Part shown: positions 22,788-33,830 of the stretch, in pieces
Position numbering within the stretch: position 1 is the first letter of the stretch
Layout: the number at the start of each line of letters is the position of its first letter
DNA from: Mytilus trossulus
Lineage: Eukaryota; Mollusca; Bivalvia; Mytilida; Mytilidae
Direction: 5' to 3'
Assembly (NCBI RefSeq): GCF_036588685.1
Contig: NC_086380.1
Location: 34,610,692-34,674,691, forward strand
Length of the DNA: 64,000 bases
The notes under the pieces: model-generated
What the model was told of the DNA's origin: nothing
Database searches by the model: none
Seen by the model: only the letters and a program-made list of their open reading frames with translations
Program-made: the position numbers and the translations under genes

Positions 22788-23834
22788 TACCGACATTTGA
22801 CTCTTGAACTTATATTTTTTCGACAGGTTACCTTCTCTGAGTGGTAGATCATCACCTGGAACTCGGTAAAGCAATAACAACGTAATAAGTATCTTCAAGA
22901 TTTGAATCGATACAATTTTCTGGAAAAATGAACTGTTTAAATACTTTCTAATCCTGACTAAATCATCGGAAAATAGTACACTCGTCCCCTCCCCTAGATT
23001 GCACCGACATATATTTGTTTTTACTTCTTTTGGTTGTTCGTAATTGACAGAGTACCAGGATGTCCGACCACAGAGTAGGTAACGTGACGGTACCCAAAAT
23101 GCACCTATTTTTACAGTTTTTCAACTACGTTTTTTTATGATCAAGACAAACATTTCCATTTTGTGTTTATCTAGTAGCCGTAACCTTCCTTATTATATAG
23201 GTACATCAATTTGATTTTCAATTCATATGGAATCATAGAAGATTGGTCTGAACTAACCTCCAAACCATCAATGATTCTGTAATGAGGAGTACCCAAATTG
23301 CATCCATGCTTAAATTTGCATCGTCAAAAGTCGACTAACAGAGCTTTTGCTTTCTTTATTTTAAAAATATTTTGACTAATTGGATATTTGTCCATGCTGA
23401 CTCTTATTTTTTAAGAAATGGATGATACATGTTGTATTTGCTAATTTTAAAAAGATGACGTTTTGATGACGTCGCCATTCGACGTTTCAGTACATTTTGA
23501 TTTTTCAGTAAACACTTCATCTGTTGATAAATACTGTAAACGTTTTGTGTATATCTAAGTATATTTACTAATGTTGAAAGACAAGCATACTATCGGATCA
23601 TTAAAATACAACTTGTTTAGTCTATAGGAAATCTTGTAAGATTTCCACTGCTTTTTTTGCTAAATATGTGCAATTTGGGTACTCGTTGCAATTTGGGTAC
23701 AGTTACGTTAACCTCATTCGTCACAACTTGGTCGATTCCGTACTTTCATAGGATAGTAACGGATTCACCCGATGATAGCCGAGTGTAGGGAACCTGTCTA
23801 AAAATTGAAGAACCCGGATTCATAAGTCGGTAAT
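22788..23834. mobile_element. MITE copy split by a nested insertion
   Basis: The left end TTACCGACATTTGACTC...TTTCGACAGGTTACC and right end GAACCTGTC...CATAAGTCGGTAA match the 324-bp MITE at 17542. The right arm is interrupted at about 23080 and resumes near 23775. Confidence 0.65.
23080..23710. mobile_element. Nested TIR element
   Basis: The left end TAACGTGACGGTACCCAAAA is mirrored by the right end, which reads TAACGTAACTGTACCCAAAT on the minus strand. The motif GTACCCAAATTGCA also recurs internally near 23290 and twice at the right end. It is noncoding and sits inside the older MITE. Confidence 0.6.
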
Positions 23835-23856
23835 ATAAAAATGGTCTGTTGACTAG

Positions 23857-23881
23857 CACGGGGGGGGGGGGGGGGGGGGGT
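23857..23881. repeat. Homopolymer G tract
   Basis: About 20 consecutive G directly after the MITE end. Its length is likely to vary between reads and assemblies. Confidence 0.8.
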
Positions 23882-24204
23882 CACTTCCTATTATTGGATA
23901 TACGGGGATGTGCCAAAAATATGGGTCATAATTTTGCGAGATTTTATATAAGAACGACTTTTGATAACTGTATATTGATTTGGGGTATGATCTAAATATC
24001 ATATATAAATTCAATCTATTCGTCTGCAAGTATCTGACACTTAAAATTATCATATATATTTTAAATATTGTATATAAGTATAGGTCATTCTTTCTTAAAT
24101 ATTTATATAACTATAGGTACTGAATTTCAGTGAATGTTATATTAAAATGGGTACGTTTTTTGAGACAAAAATGGCACACCACTACCAATAAAAAATATAA
24201 AAGT

Positions 24205-24258
24205 AACCCCCTCCCCCCCCACCCCCTCCCCCCCCACCCCCCCCCCCCCCCCCCCCCC
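24205..24258. repeat. C-rich tract
   Basis: Runs of C broken by single T or A, ending in a pure C run. The minus strand is G-rich and could form G-quadruplexes. Confidence 0.8.
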
Positions 24259-24278
24259 GTGGAAATGGCATCTTACAC

Positions 24279-24348
24279 CTCCAGTGTTATGCTATGTTTT
24301 CATAGAATCACACTTTCACTTCAACTTATCCAAGGTAAGTATCGTTAA
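24279..24348 (+). repeat. Copy of the 72-bp sequence at the DIRS-like element's 3' break
   Basis: ACCTCCAGTGTTATGC...CAACTTATCCAAGG, then TAAGTATCGTTAA, nearly identical to the minus strand of 18349-18420. No reverse transcriptase text is nearby. Confidence 0.6.
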
Positions 24349-25322
24349 TTACGTCAAAACAACTGGTAATAGATGAGACTTGAAATATACAACATCATTT
24401 CAAGGTGTGCTACTGAATATATTATTTCTCACTTTGTTGACAATGAATTTCTGTGATGCAAATGATCATAGAATATACTTTAAAACATTTACACGCGCTT
24501 CTGGTGTAAATACAAAATTTAATCCTGGTATCTATGATGAGTTTATTTGCAACCACTAGATGCCAGTGATATGCATTACTATTACTATAAATTCTTTCAG
24601 AATGTTTTTTTTTTATTTTATAGAGTTAATTTTCAAATATTTAAATGATCAGTATAGAACATGTTCGTTAGATAAGAAACATTTTGTGCAACCCGATCCC
24701 GTGTGTCTTTATTTTTTATAGTTTTTATCTACACATATTTTTTCATACGACATTGATATGTCAAGTCAATACACTCTCTTTATATTGCAATATAAAAAAA
24801 TCAATTGTTGTTTATTGTATTATTGTTAAATATTTGATTTAAATATTAGAAAAAAATCATCCTTTAAAAAGGCCTCACATCTGGCGGAGAAATATACAAT
24901 ATACTGAAATGTACATTACCTTACGTTAAAACAATTGATAGTGAATGAATTCGTTTGAGTACGGGCTTACACACCTTGAACCACACGGTAACGATAATCT
25001 TTGTTTTGTTCACATATGATATCAATGTGTACCTCAAATTAAACATAAAATAGTCGTTTTAAGAAATGATTTTAGTCGTAGGTTTTTAACTCTGATTTTA
25101 ACAACGTTTTAAGGAAAACATAACATGTAGTAAGGTGAGATCATGATTCAATAGGAGAAAGTACATCATGCTAATGTTGATGATAAACTCTTCAATCTTA
25201 AATGCAATACCCCTTTTTTCTACTTTATGTCTGGTGTTTTTTACATTTTCGCGCCATTTTCAGCAAAGACGATATCTTTTCACACTCTAGCTGTACATTC
25301 TACAAAATTGATGCAATTAGTT

Positions 25323-25402
25323 ATCAAAGGTACCAGGCTTATAAATTTATAGGCCAAACGCGCGTTTCGTTTACAAAAGACTCATCAGTCACGCTCAGAT
25401 AA
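25323..25402 (-). mobile_element. Retrozyme-like fragment with minus-strand hammerhead
   Basis: On the minus strand: CTGATGA (from 25388), stem II GTCTTTTGTAAAC, GAAA, CGCGCG, then GTT as the cleavage triplet (after 25357), and the family tail ending CCTGGTACC. Stem I has mismatches, so activity is doubtful. Confidence 0.65.
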
Positions 25403-26121
25403 AAATAGTTAAAATGCCAAACAAGTGTCAACTTGAAGAGCATTGTGGACCCAAAGATTGTTAAAAAAAAACCGTTTTATTAACATGTAGACAGATATCT
25501 AAATCCTGCATACATGTATATTTTAAATCAAACAGTTAATAGTAAATTTTCAACTTTGAATATAAGTCTGAAAAGTAGCATCCGATCCAAGCATAGACTG
25601 GAACACCGGAAACGACGGAAATTATGGTTGACATACAAAACTAGTACGATTTTTTTAGCGTATTAAATAAGAACCCGTAACATGATTCACTTATAATATA
25701 TATAAACAAATATCTTAATTATTAATTATTCAACGTATCATTTATAGGGTATTATGTATAGTTTTAGTCGTAATTTAAAAAATAATGATATGAATTTACT
25801 TGTTTTGGTATGATTGTCAATCCCCCATACTGACTAATTTACAAATATGATATCAATTCCCCTTATCTATACCAACTTATAATGTAAATGGTACTAACAC
25901 AGAAACATCACTCTTGATAGGTTAATAATTACATTAGATGTAAGTTTCATTATAATACGTTATTCTGATTGGCTAACATGTTATTCCGTAAACAATTGCA
26001 TCAGACAATAACATTTATCATGCATGATGACACGAGGTCCCACAAAAAAGTGCACAGGTGATTTAAAGAAAACTGGATAAAAATCGTGTTTTCATGATTT
26101 TAGCTAAAAAAATGTAATTAT

Positions 26122-26278
26122 AAGTATTGAATACTTCTTTTTGAAACTTTATAGGGTTGTAAAAGCGTTGACCGTGCGTACATTTTTAGAATGAAGCGCT
26201 TCCGCGCTTCATACAAAATGTACTTCGGTCAACGCTTTTACCACCCAATAAATTTACAAAAAGAAGTATTCAATACTT
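26122..26278. mobile_element. Near-perfect palindromic foldback element
   Basis: AAGTATTGAATACTTC...GTAAAAGCGTTGACCG is mirrored to CGGTCAACGCTTTTAC...GAAGTATTCAATACTT, with a short GC-rich centre (AAGCGCTTCCGCGCTT). 157 bp, noncoding. Confidence 0.75.
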
Positions 26279-27394
26279 AAATAAAGTATCGTTACAATTT
26301 AATCGAAATCGACAGTAGAGATGAAATACAACCCATATCTTATTTGTAATGAAAGTTAAGGACTCCTTCTGTAGCAGTGTGTATATCCAAATGTTCAAAG
26401 TACATTAAAAATCAAACATCAAAGCTAATGAATAATACAGATTGGCAATTTTGAATAACCTTTACATTAAAAAGTAACCTCGTTCTTAGTCTCTAAATCC
26501 GAGTACATCCTAGAAGGGGTACTTGAATTGGTCCATATATGTGTCTATACTTACTTCAAAGTCATATGAAACCAGTTTCTTGAAATTTTAATGTTATCAA
26601 TGCATGCATGTATACTAAACCACATGTTGTTTTGTTAGCTCTGTTTGCACGTTTTTGTATGTAATTATATAAAACTAACCTATTCCGTACCATTGACAAA
26701 TAATGTGTCATTGATAGCAAGGTAGTTAACAAATGAATGTGTTGTCTAAGTTTTCCAGATCGTAACATTGATAAGTTAAAACACAAATCAATTGGTACCG
26801 TATCAAATAAGTAAATGAAAAGAGCCATGACATATGTTTATATATCTCACAGAAGTGGCATCTGTCAGTTTGTCACTCATATGAAACTACATGATATTTT
26901 TTTAAAATGTGAAAGGTTCTTCATTTAAGAATTGAATGCTTCTTTTTGTAACTTTATTGGGTTTTTTTTCGTGCCTGATGGAAGATTTGTATGACATTGT
27001 ATAAAGTTTCAGTAGTACCTCAATTAATAATTATATGAATATCATTTATTCCCCCAAGACGTACCGATTGAATTTTCCCAGTCAGTTTCAGTAGTGCAGT
27101 ATTTGAGACCTTTCAATATCTGCCTCTATGTACTTTAATGAAGTCATCTATTACCATGCTATGCTTCTCACGGATATTTTGTCAGTTTGATTTTTTAATG
27201 TTAAACAGTTTTTTGTAATAACGAAATTTCATTACATTTAAATTGAGTTGTTGATCATTCGACCTTTGTAATGAAAGACTAGCCCTGTTGTTTGATATTC
27301 AGGGACGAACCTAATGAAAGATAATTAGTTCTATTACAAATGAAATAATATACTTTATAAGTTCTTGTATTTATTTCAGAAGATAAAATTCGAG

Positions 27395-27470
27395 ATGCTT
27401 CCAAGGATGGCGTTACATGTGTATGTACTTGCTGTGGTATACATATTCAGTTTCGTAGGAAGATCTTTTG
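27395..27470 (+). CDS. Copy B coding exon 1 (signal peptide)
   Basis: The exon starts at 27380 after TTATTTCAG, giving a 15-nt leader, and ends TTTTG before GTAAAT. Confidence 0.88.
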
Positions 27471-30400
27471 GTAAATATGTTTTTTTTTTAAATATTTTGC
27501 TTAAGATTCGTCCGTTTTATTTTTATTTTTGGTATTTGCAATAGGGAATACAGTTCTGAATTGGGTTTATAGCAGACTATGCGGTATAGGCTCATTGGCA
27601 ATCATACCACATCTTCTTTTTTATATTAGTAGAATACAGATAATTGCAACAATACTATAAAATGAGCCAAGAAATGAAGGATATATAAAGGTAGTCAAAA
27701 AGGTTTAGAGAATAAAGGGCGAACATATAGAGATTAGAGAAAAACGAGGTGAAAGTAGACTTAGTATACAAAGACTAAAGAATAATGGACAATTTTTTTT
27801 TATAATGGAAAATTACTTTAAAAATTTAAGAATTCAAAACTTAATTGTACACAATCAGGTCCTCGGGGTTAATGGATTATGAGAATGCCAAGAAAGGCCT
27901 CTTGTCAATTTTTCAAGAAATATCCAAGGTGCTACACAATTGGATTTGCTTGTAGCATGATTCCTGTGAAAACCAATCGATGTCAAATATCGTTATATCA
28001 TGTGGTATAAAGAGTACCCCAAACTCAGAAAAACAATAATTGTAAAAACTTGAATTTATCTATTTTATTCACAAATAAGAAAAAAAATTATCAATGGTTT
28101 GCTTTTATGACATTAGTATTTGGAATATAAAAAAAAACCACAATAGATCTGGTCGCTAATTGGAAATATGCGCCCCTTGATCCGAGTATCTGCACCCCTT
28201 TGTCTTTTGGACTCATACAACAATCACTTTTCCATTGTGGCGTTAAATATTTTCTATAAAGACTTTTTAAGTTTTACGCCAACCTTTGTGGTGTCCGGTA
28301 ATAGTGAACAGCTATAGATCACTGTACGGCCTTTATCAATGAGCATAACCCATACCGCACTAAAAAAGCTAGATATAAAGTAAATTTATGTTGCTCATAA
28401 TGCAGCTTGAGATAATAGATAGAAATAAGGCAGTTGCTTAACTCTGAGGTATTGTTGATGCATAATATTTTATCTGTTCTTCAAAGTGATAACATACATA
28501 TTTTCCACTGAAATAGGTTGTTTTTCATCAAACTAATTTACTAAAGTAATCGAAATGTAATCGAAAAGTAATCGATGATTACATCCAATTTTTTGCTGTA
28601 ATCGATTAAATTACGATTACATGTAATCGAAAATGTCTCCGATTTCAGATTACTGTCGATTACTTGAAAAAATGTAATTAATTACAATCGATTACGATTA
28701 CAGATTACGATTACCCCATCCCTGACCGCACATCGAGCTATAAAGCCTTCATCAAAGTCTCCGAAGTGACAGATGTAAAACAATTCAAACGTTAAAAATA
28801 ACGACCTAATTTATGTACAAAAGAATAAACGTTAAACAAATATGATACGTAGCAATATGTATTAAATTTTTTTCAAAAGGTCTAGTGACGTCGAAATAGA
28901 CCACTTTCGAGTTCATCCGTCACCGGCAAAAACTCGTCAATTACGCACGCCTTTATGACGTCATTTACCAGATAGAGGGGCTCGCCTGTATCCCTGCACT
29001 ATTTACGTTCATCAAGCGTCTTAGTGATCGTCTTTGTGCAGGATAAACTAGAAATATTGGTTGCTCTGTAGGTACTCAATGACAATTCCCTAATGACAGC
29101 GGTGTTGGTTGTCAATTTTAAGAATTCAATTTGCCGAATAATTCGTACAATAAAGAATTATAGTTTTCCAACCACTCGCTCAACATTGGAAGGAAGTGAC
29201 GACGCCCCTAAACGCACAAATGACGGTGATAAAGGCGCGTATAATTGACGAGTTTTTTCCGGTGACGGATGAACTCGAAAGTGGTCTATTGTATGTAATC
29301 ATATACTTGTCAATCAAACCTCTGTCTGATCTTCTTTCATTTCAATGTGCAATCAAAGTTACATGTTGGTTTGTGGATTGGAAAATATCAATATGATATA
29401 CATCCTAGAAGCTGATCACCTATGTCAATACTACATGCAATTTTGTCTGACCACACGACTTGTGATTGAATCCACTATAATTGTAATTTCAGCACTCGAG
29501 AAGAACAATTTGCGATAATACCACAATGGTGGTTGCATATATATTCTTATGAAGAAAGAGTTAAACAGATATTATTTTTTTTTAAATCTTCGTTAACAAA
29601 ACTTCCTACCGTAATTAAATTAAGAACTAACGATATATTCAGATTCCCTTGTGAAAGCAAAAATCGAAAAATAAGTAATTCATTTTGTATAAAACTTTTT
29701 CCAATTACTGCATCATATTGCACTTATATTTTTAAATAGCGATCCTGTAATTCTTTCAACTTTAGTGAACTAGAAACGGTTGTAACAATACTAATGCGTC
29801 AAAAACCTTCATTAGTTTTGAAACTGTAGAAAAATTGATTCAATAAAACTGTAAAATTCTATTGTCTGGGAAACATAATCCATCAAGATTTTAATTAAAC
29901 TTCAAATATGCTAGAGAGACTTTATTGAGCTGTCATGCATAAAGAAAATAGTATATAAAAATAAGATAACCATTCTGGTGCACACTGAATGACCCGCTAG
30001 ATTCCCTAAATAACACTGCTGCAGTTCACGAATTGGGTCATGCATTTGAACATGATTGATCTGTTGTCCTTGATCGGTTTAATAACAAAAAAGCGTCTAT
30101 AGAATAATGCTGATGAAAATTGATGTAGAGAGAGCATTGTATATATAAAAAGTTTCAAGATATAGTAACCCTACTAATGTCAGTCGTTATATTCCGCTGA
30201 TCTCCGTCTAATCTCCGATTGCTACATTAAACATTCTTTTATATTTTTATTTTCGATAGGCTATGGGCCGCTAGAGGGCGCAGAATTATTCGAGTTAAGA
30301 CATAGTACCTATGCTCAAAATTGTAAACGAGAAAATATCGATTAATAGATATGAGAAAGGTGTGGTATAGTGCCAATGTGACAACTTTCCATCCAAACCA

Positions 30401-32414
30401 TGTCTTATGATTTTCAAATACTAGCTAATGCACTTCCGAAGAGATTCCAGGTAGCAATGTTATTAACAATTAATTGTATTCATGCCAACGAATGATTTGT
30501 TGTAGGTAACCATGTAACCATGCAAAAACACATTTTCGGGAATTTCGACTGTATTTTGAAATTCTATGGCTATTAAATTGATTTTAATGAAATTGCAGAT
30601 TTTTACGTTAATTTCTTTTATTAACATTAGTCTTGAATAACAATTTTTTAGTTTTAATTATAAAACGCTTGTATCTTTGACAATATAACTGCAAGACATA
30701 CTGTTTAAATTTAAGCCAAGTGACACTCTGTCCTAGTTTCGGTCTTATTGGCTTCAAATTGTAAATGTAATCCTGTGTGAAGAACGAACAAACTAAAAAA
30801 TCTAAATAATTGTGTCTCGTATTGAATTTCTATGCAGATATTGTACTTTTTAGACTTATATTCTCTTTGATAGTAATAAATTTGCATCTATTCAGGAAGT
30901 GAAAAATATGGCGACTGTATTAAGTATGCAGTATGGGAAACCAAATCTGAGCTTCCAAATGGTGACAGGTTTTGTTTAACAGAAGACGAGTCTGTGTATT
31001 GTAAGGAATTTGAATGTCCCGCCACTGAGTGTGAACAACCAATAGTTCCTGAAACAGGTGGATGTTCTTACTGTAAAGGTCAGTTTAATATGCATTAATA
31101 ATGCAATTTTTATTTGAGTAGACACTGCACCTGTCCTATGTCAGAAATCTTATGTTTAACAGTTGTGATTTGTGAATGTGTTTCGTAAGTGTTTCTCGTT
31201 TCTCTTTTTTTTTATATAGATTAGACGTTTGAATGGTTTTACACTGGTCATGTTTGGGGCGCTTTATAGCTTGCAGGAAGGTGTGAGCAAAATTAAAAGC
31301 TCATTGGCACTCATACCACATCTTCTTATATCATATATCTATAAGAAGATATGGTATAAGTGCAAATGAGAAAACTCTCAATCCTCCAAGTCACAAAATG
31401 ATCAAAGCAAACCATTATAGGTGAAAGGATGGCCTTCAACATGTAGCCTAGTCGCACACCGAAGAGCAAGCTATACAGGACTCCAATATGACTAGAGTAG
31501 TGTGAAACGATTCAAACAGAGAAGATTAACTTTATAAGCAGGAGTCAACAAACAGCTTTATTGTATTGATTGTTAGAGTCTGTAATAATTGTGTAAAAAG
31601 ACGATATTGACGTAGTAGACTTTCACATGTCAAGTATACAATGATTAACATGTTCTTTTTCTGAATAAGTGTGGACACAGATGAGTGTGGATAGTATGTT
31701 TGGGTGTTTGACAGTGTCTTATGACAAACAGGAGTTCTATGTTTTCCTATATGGTGTTATTATCTGTGTTGTACGATGACAACCAACCTGAGCATTAGGA
31801 GAATTGTTTATTTAATATTTAGTTTTTATGTTCAAGACGGGCATGGAAGAGACAGTAATTGCATTAGTTACCAAATGATTATGATATCATAGAATATGTT
31901 CCACATCTTTGATTTTGTAGCTAGTTTTTTTCTGAATAAGGCCACACATTTTTTTATTTATACATAAATACGATGAACTGGTTCATAGAATAATGCTTCA
32001 ATTTTGTCTTTGCTTCGTGAAAAACAAACTACTGCCGTTTATCAAACGACTTTCATGTTATTTGATACTTATGCCTAAATATGATTCATTCATACCTAGG
32101 CAATATTAATTTTACAAATATATCTAAAGGTATATGTAGTTATGGAGGAGCCGTTTATAAAACGACTTTCATGATATTTGATCCGTATGCCTAAATAATA
32201 TTCATTCATGCCTTATTTATATTCATTTTATAATCATATCCTAGGTTCATGTAGTTATGGAGGAGCCATTTATCCAGTTGATCCAAGGTTTCTGATAGAC
32301 TGTCTGGATGGATCAAATCGCTGTTCATGTGGCGCCAATAATAGTATAGCATCTTCAAGACGAGGCACAATTCCAAGATGGATGTGCTTCAAGAAGGGAT
32401 CTTATAAAAGCTAG
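27395..32414 (+). CDS. Secreted cysteine-rich VWC-like protein, copy B
   Basis: A 142-residue protein from coding exons 27395-27470, 30896-31078 and 32245-32414 (429 nt including TAG), with phase-1 introns as in copy A. Residues 1-26 (MLPRMALHVYVLAVVYIF...) are a signal peptide. Exon 2 (GSEKYGDCIKYAVWE...) has seven cysteines with the copy C spacing. Exon 3 reads CSYGGAIYPVDPRFLIDC, LDGSNR, CSC, then 18 residues and a final C, followed by a basic tail (FKKGSYKS). That is two extra residues in the first loop and a longer C-terminus than copy A. All 12 mature cysteines are kept. A short tandem duplication just before exon 3 copies its acceptor and first codons. Function is unknown, as for copy A. 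Confidence 0.9.
28544..28716. repeat. GTAATCGATTAC-type array
   Basis: Many overlapping TAATCGA / GATTAC words in both orientations. Partly palindromic, it lies in the first coding intron of copy B. It may be a decayed element end or a simple repeat. Confidence 0.7.
28895..29290. mobile_element. MITE with long terminal inverted repeats
   Basis: AATAGACCACTTTCGAGTTC and ATCCGTCACCGG...AACTCGTCAATTA at the left are mirrored at the right, ending GAACTCGAAAGTGGTCTATT. 396 bp, noncoding. Confidence 0.75.
30896..31078 (+). CDS. Copy B coding exon 2 (cysteine-rich module)
   Basis: 183 nt between CTATTCAG and GTCAGT, phase 1 at both ends. Confidence 0.9.
31320..31560 (+). repeat. High-copy mussel-type repeat with inverted start
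   Basis: A GATATGGTATAAGTGCAAATGAG copy. Just upstream (31290-31325) the same words occur inverted (CTCATTGGCACTCATACC), giving a head-to-head junction. Confidence 0.55.
32038..32270 (+). repeat. Tandem duplication of intron end plus first codons of exon 3
   Basis: Two units offset by about 115-116 bases. Each runs from AACGACTTTCATG through ATGCCTAAAT and ends in TGTAGTTATGGAGGAGCC. Unit 1 carries the start of exon 3 (32135-32152), then runs into intron sequence. Confidence 0.8.
32245..32414 (+). CDS. Copy B coding exon 3 (partial VWC, stop)
   Basis: The acceptor is ATCCTAG before GTTCATGTAG. It ends at TAG 32412-32414. Confidence 0.9.
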
Positions 32415-32494
32415 TTGTCAGGATCAAGGCGAACAGAAGTATTCATGAGAAAGACGACCTACATGCTCTTTCTTCATATTCTTTTTGCTATCAA

Positions 32495-32500
32495 AATAAA
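32495..32500 (+). terminator. Copy B polyadenylation signal
   Basis: AATAAA about 80 bases after the stop, followed by further overlapping AATAAA motifs. Confidence 0.65.
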
Positions 32501-33722
32501 ATAAATAAATATAAATCTATCAAGAGAAGATTCTCGTATGTTTTTATGTTATCATTATATACCTATATGGAGTTATTTGCTTTCAGAACGTCAGGTCATT
32601 CTTTTTCAGAATCAACCCGGACGATACCATGTTTCAATGGTATATGCTCCAAGGCATAAAATAATGAACTGTGTAAGGTCATTATTTCCCTTGATAAACA
32701 TGCAATCTATGATTTAATTCAAAATTTTATTCGTCTTATAGTTTTTTGTTGCCGATTTGGAAATTTATTTTTTAAAGTTCAACCGATGATAGTTGTAAAA
32801 GAAACCGCAGTGTAGTCCCGCAATTTAATTTTAGAAACAAATAACGTGAAGTTTTGTTGATTTATCGCTTAATTAAGAAACATTACCATATATGTCAGAT
32901 GAATTTTAATGTAAACTTTCATAAAATAAATCCAGATTTAACATATTCGTGTGTAAGATTTTGAAAATCTAATTGAGTCAACCTGAATAGGTTGATTGAT
33001 TTTTGGTTGCTTGTTTAACGTCCAGTGGCAAATATTTCATGCATGTTCAGAACGATACACACTGAATAGGAAATCATGCTGTGACCTACATATATTTAAA
33101 ATTTATATTCGTCTTCGTGTCAGTTCTTATCTTTTTAAAATTTATGTATATATCTTTTACTCTATCAAATGATCAACTACTAAAATAATCTTATGTTCTA
33201 TTGAATAACATTAACGTAACTCACGAAAGGGTCGGGTGCGAGGGTATATAATTTTATCCTGATTATCTTTTAAAAAAATGTATTGCTATTCGAAAGACAA
33301 TCTTTCTGAATTTTTCATTCGATTCAAGTAAAATGGTTAAATAAATAACAACTTTTCCGCGATAGAAATAACAAAACAAATAGAAAAAAAAAACATATCC
33401 CCTCCCCCTTTTCCATTAGCTAAGTGGTACAATAAATAACTTACAATGTGTCTTGTATTTGTCATACACCGTTATCGGATGATAACAATACATTTGTGTC
33501 TTACTTCATGCAGTTACAGTAATATTTTTATTGTGTATGGATAACAATTTTTAAAAGGTTTATATCTAAATTATTTAGTGAGTTTTATTTCACATTTTAA
33601 ATGAGCCGCAGGGCGTATTAAAACCTGAACGCATTAGAAAGGAATATCCCACTTTAGTATTGTCGGTAAAAAAGGATACTAAATTTTACAAATCTTTATA
33701 AAATTAAAAAATTTTGACGGTA

Positions 33723-33830
33723 TATAAGTCAGATAATGCATATTTTAATGTTTTTCTTGTCGTAGAACACACCTCGGGGTGTTCTACGACAAGAAAAACC
33801 TTAAAATATGCATTATCTATAACTTATATT
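33723..33830. mobile_element. Palindromic foldback element
   Basis: AGATAATGCATATTTTAA...CTTGTCGTAGAACAC is mirrored by GTGTTCTACGACAAG...TTAAAATATGCATTATCT around CACCTCGGGG. 108 bp. Confidence 0.75.

Noticed and set aside
29971..30050. Half copy of the foldback element at 63005
   Set aside because: Only a short GGTGCACAC..GAAT match is visible, too little to claim a copy.
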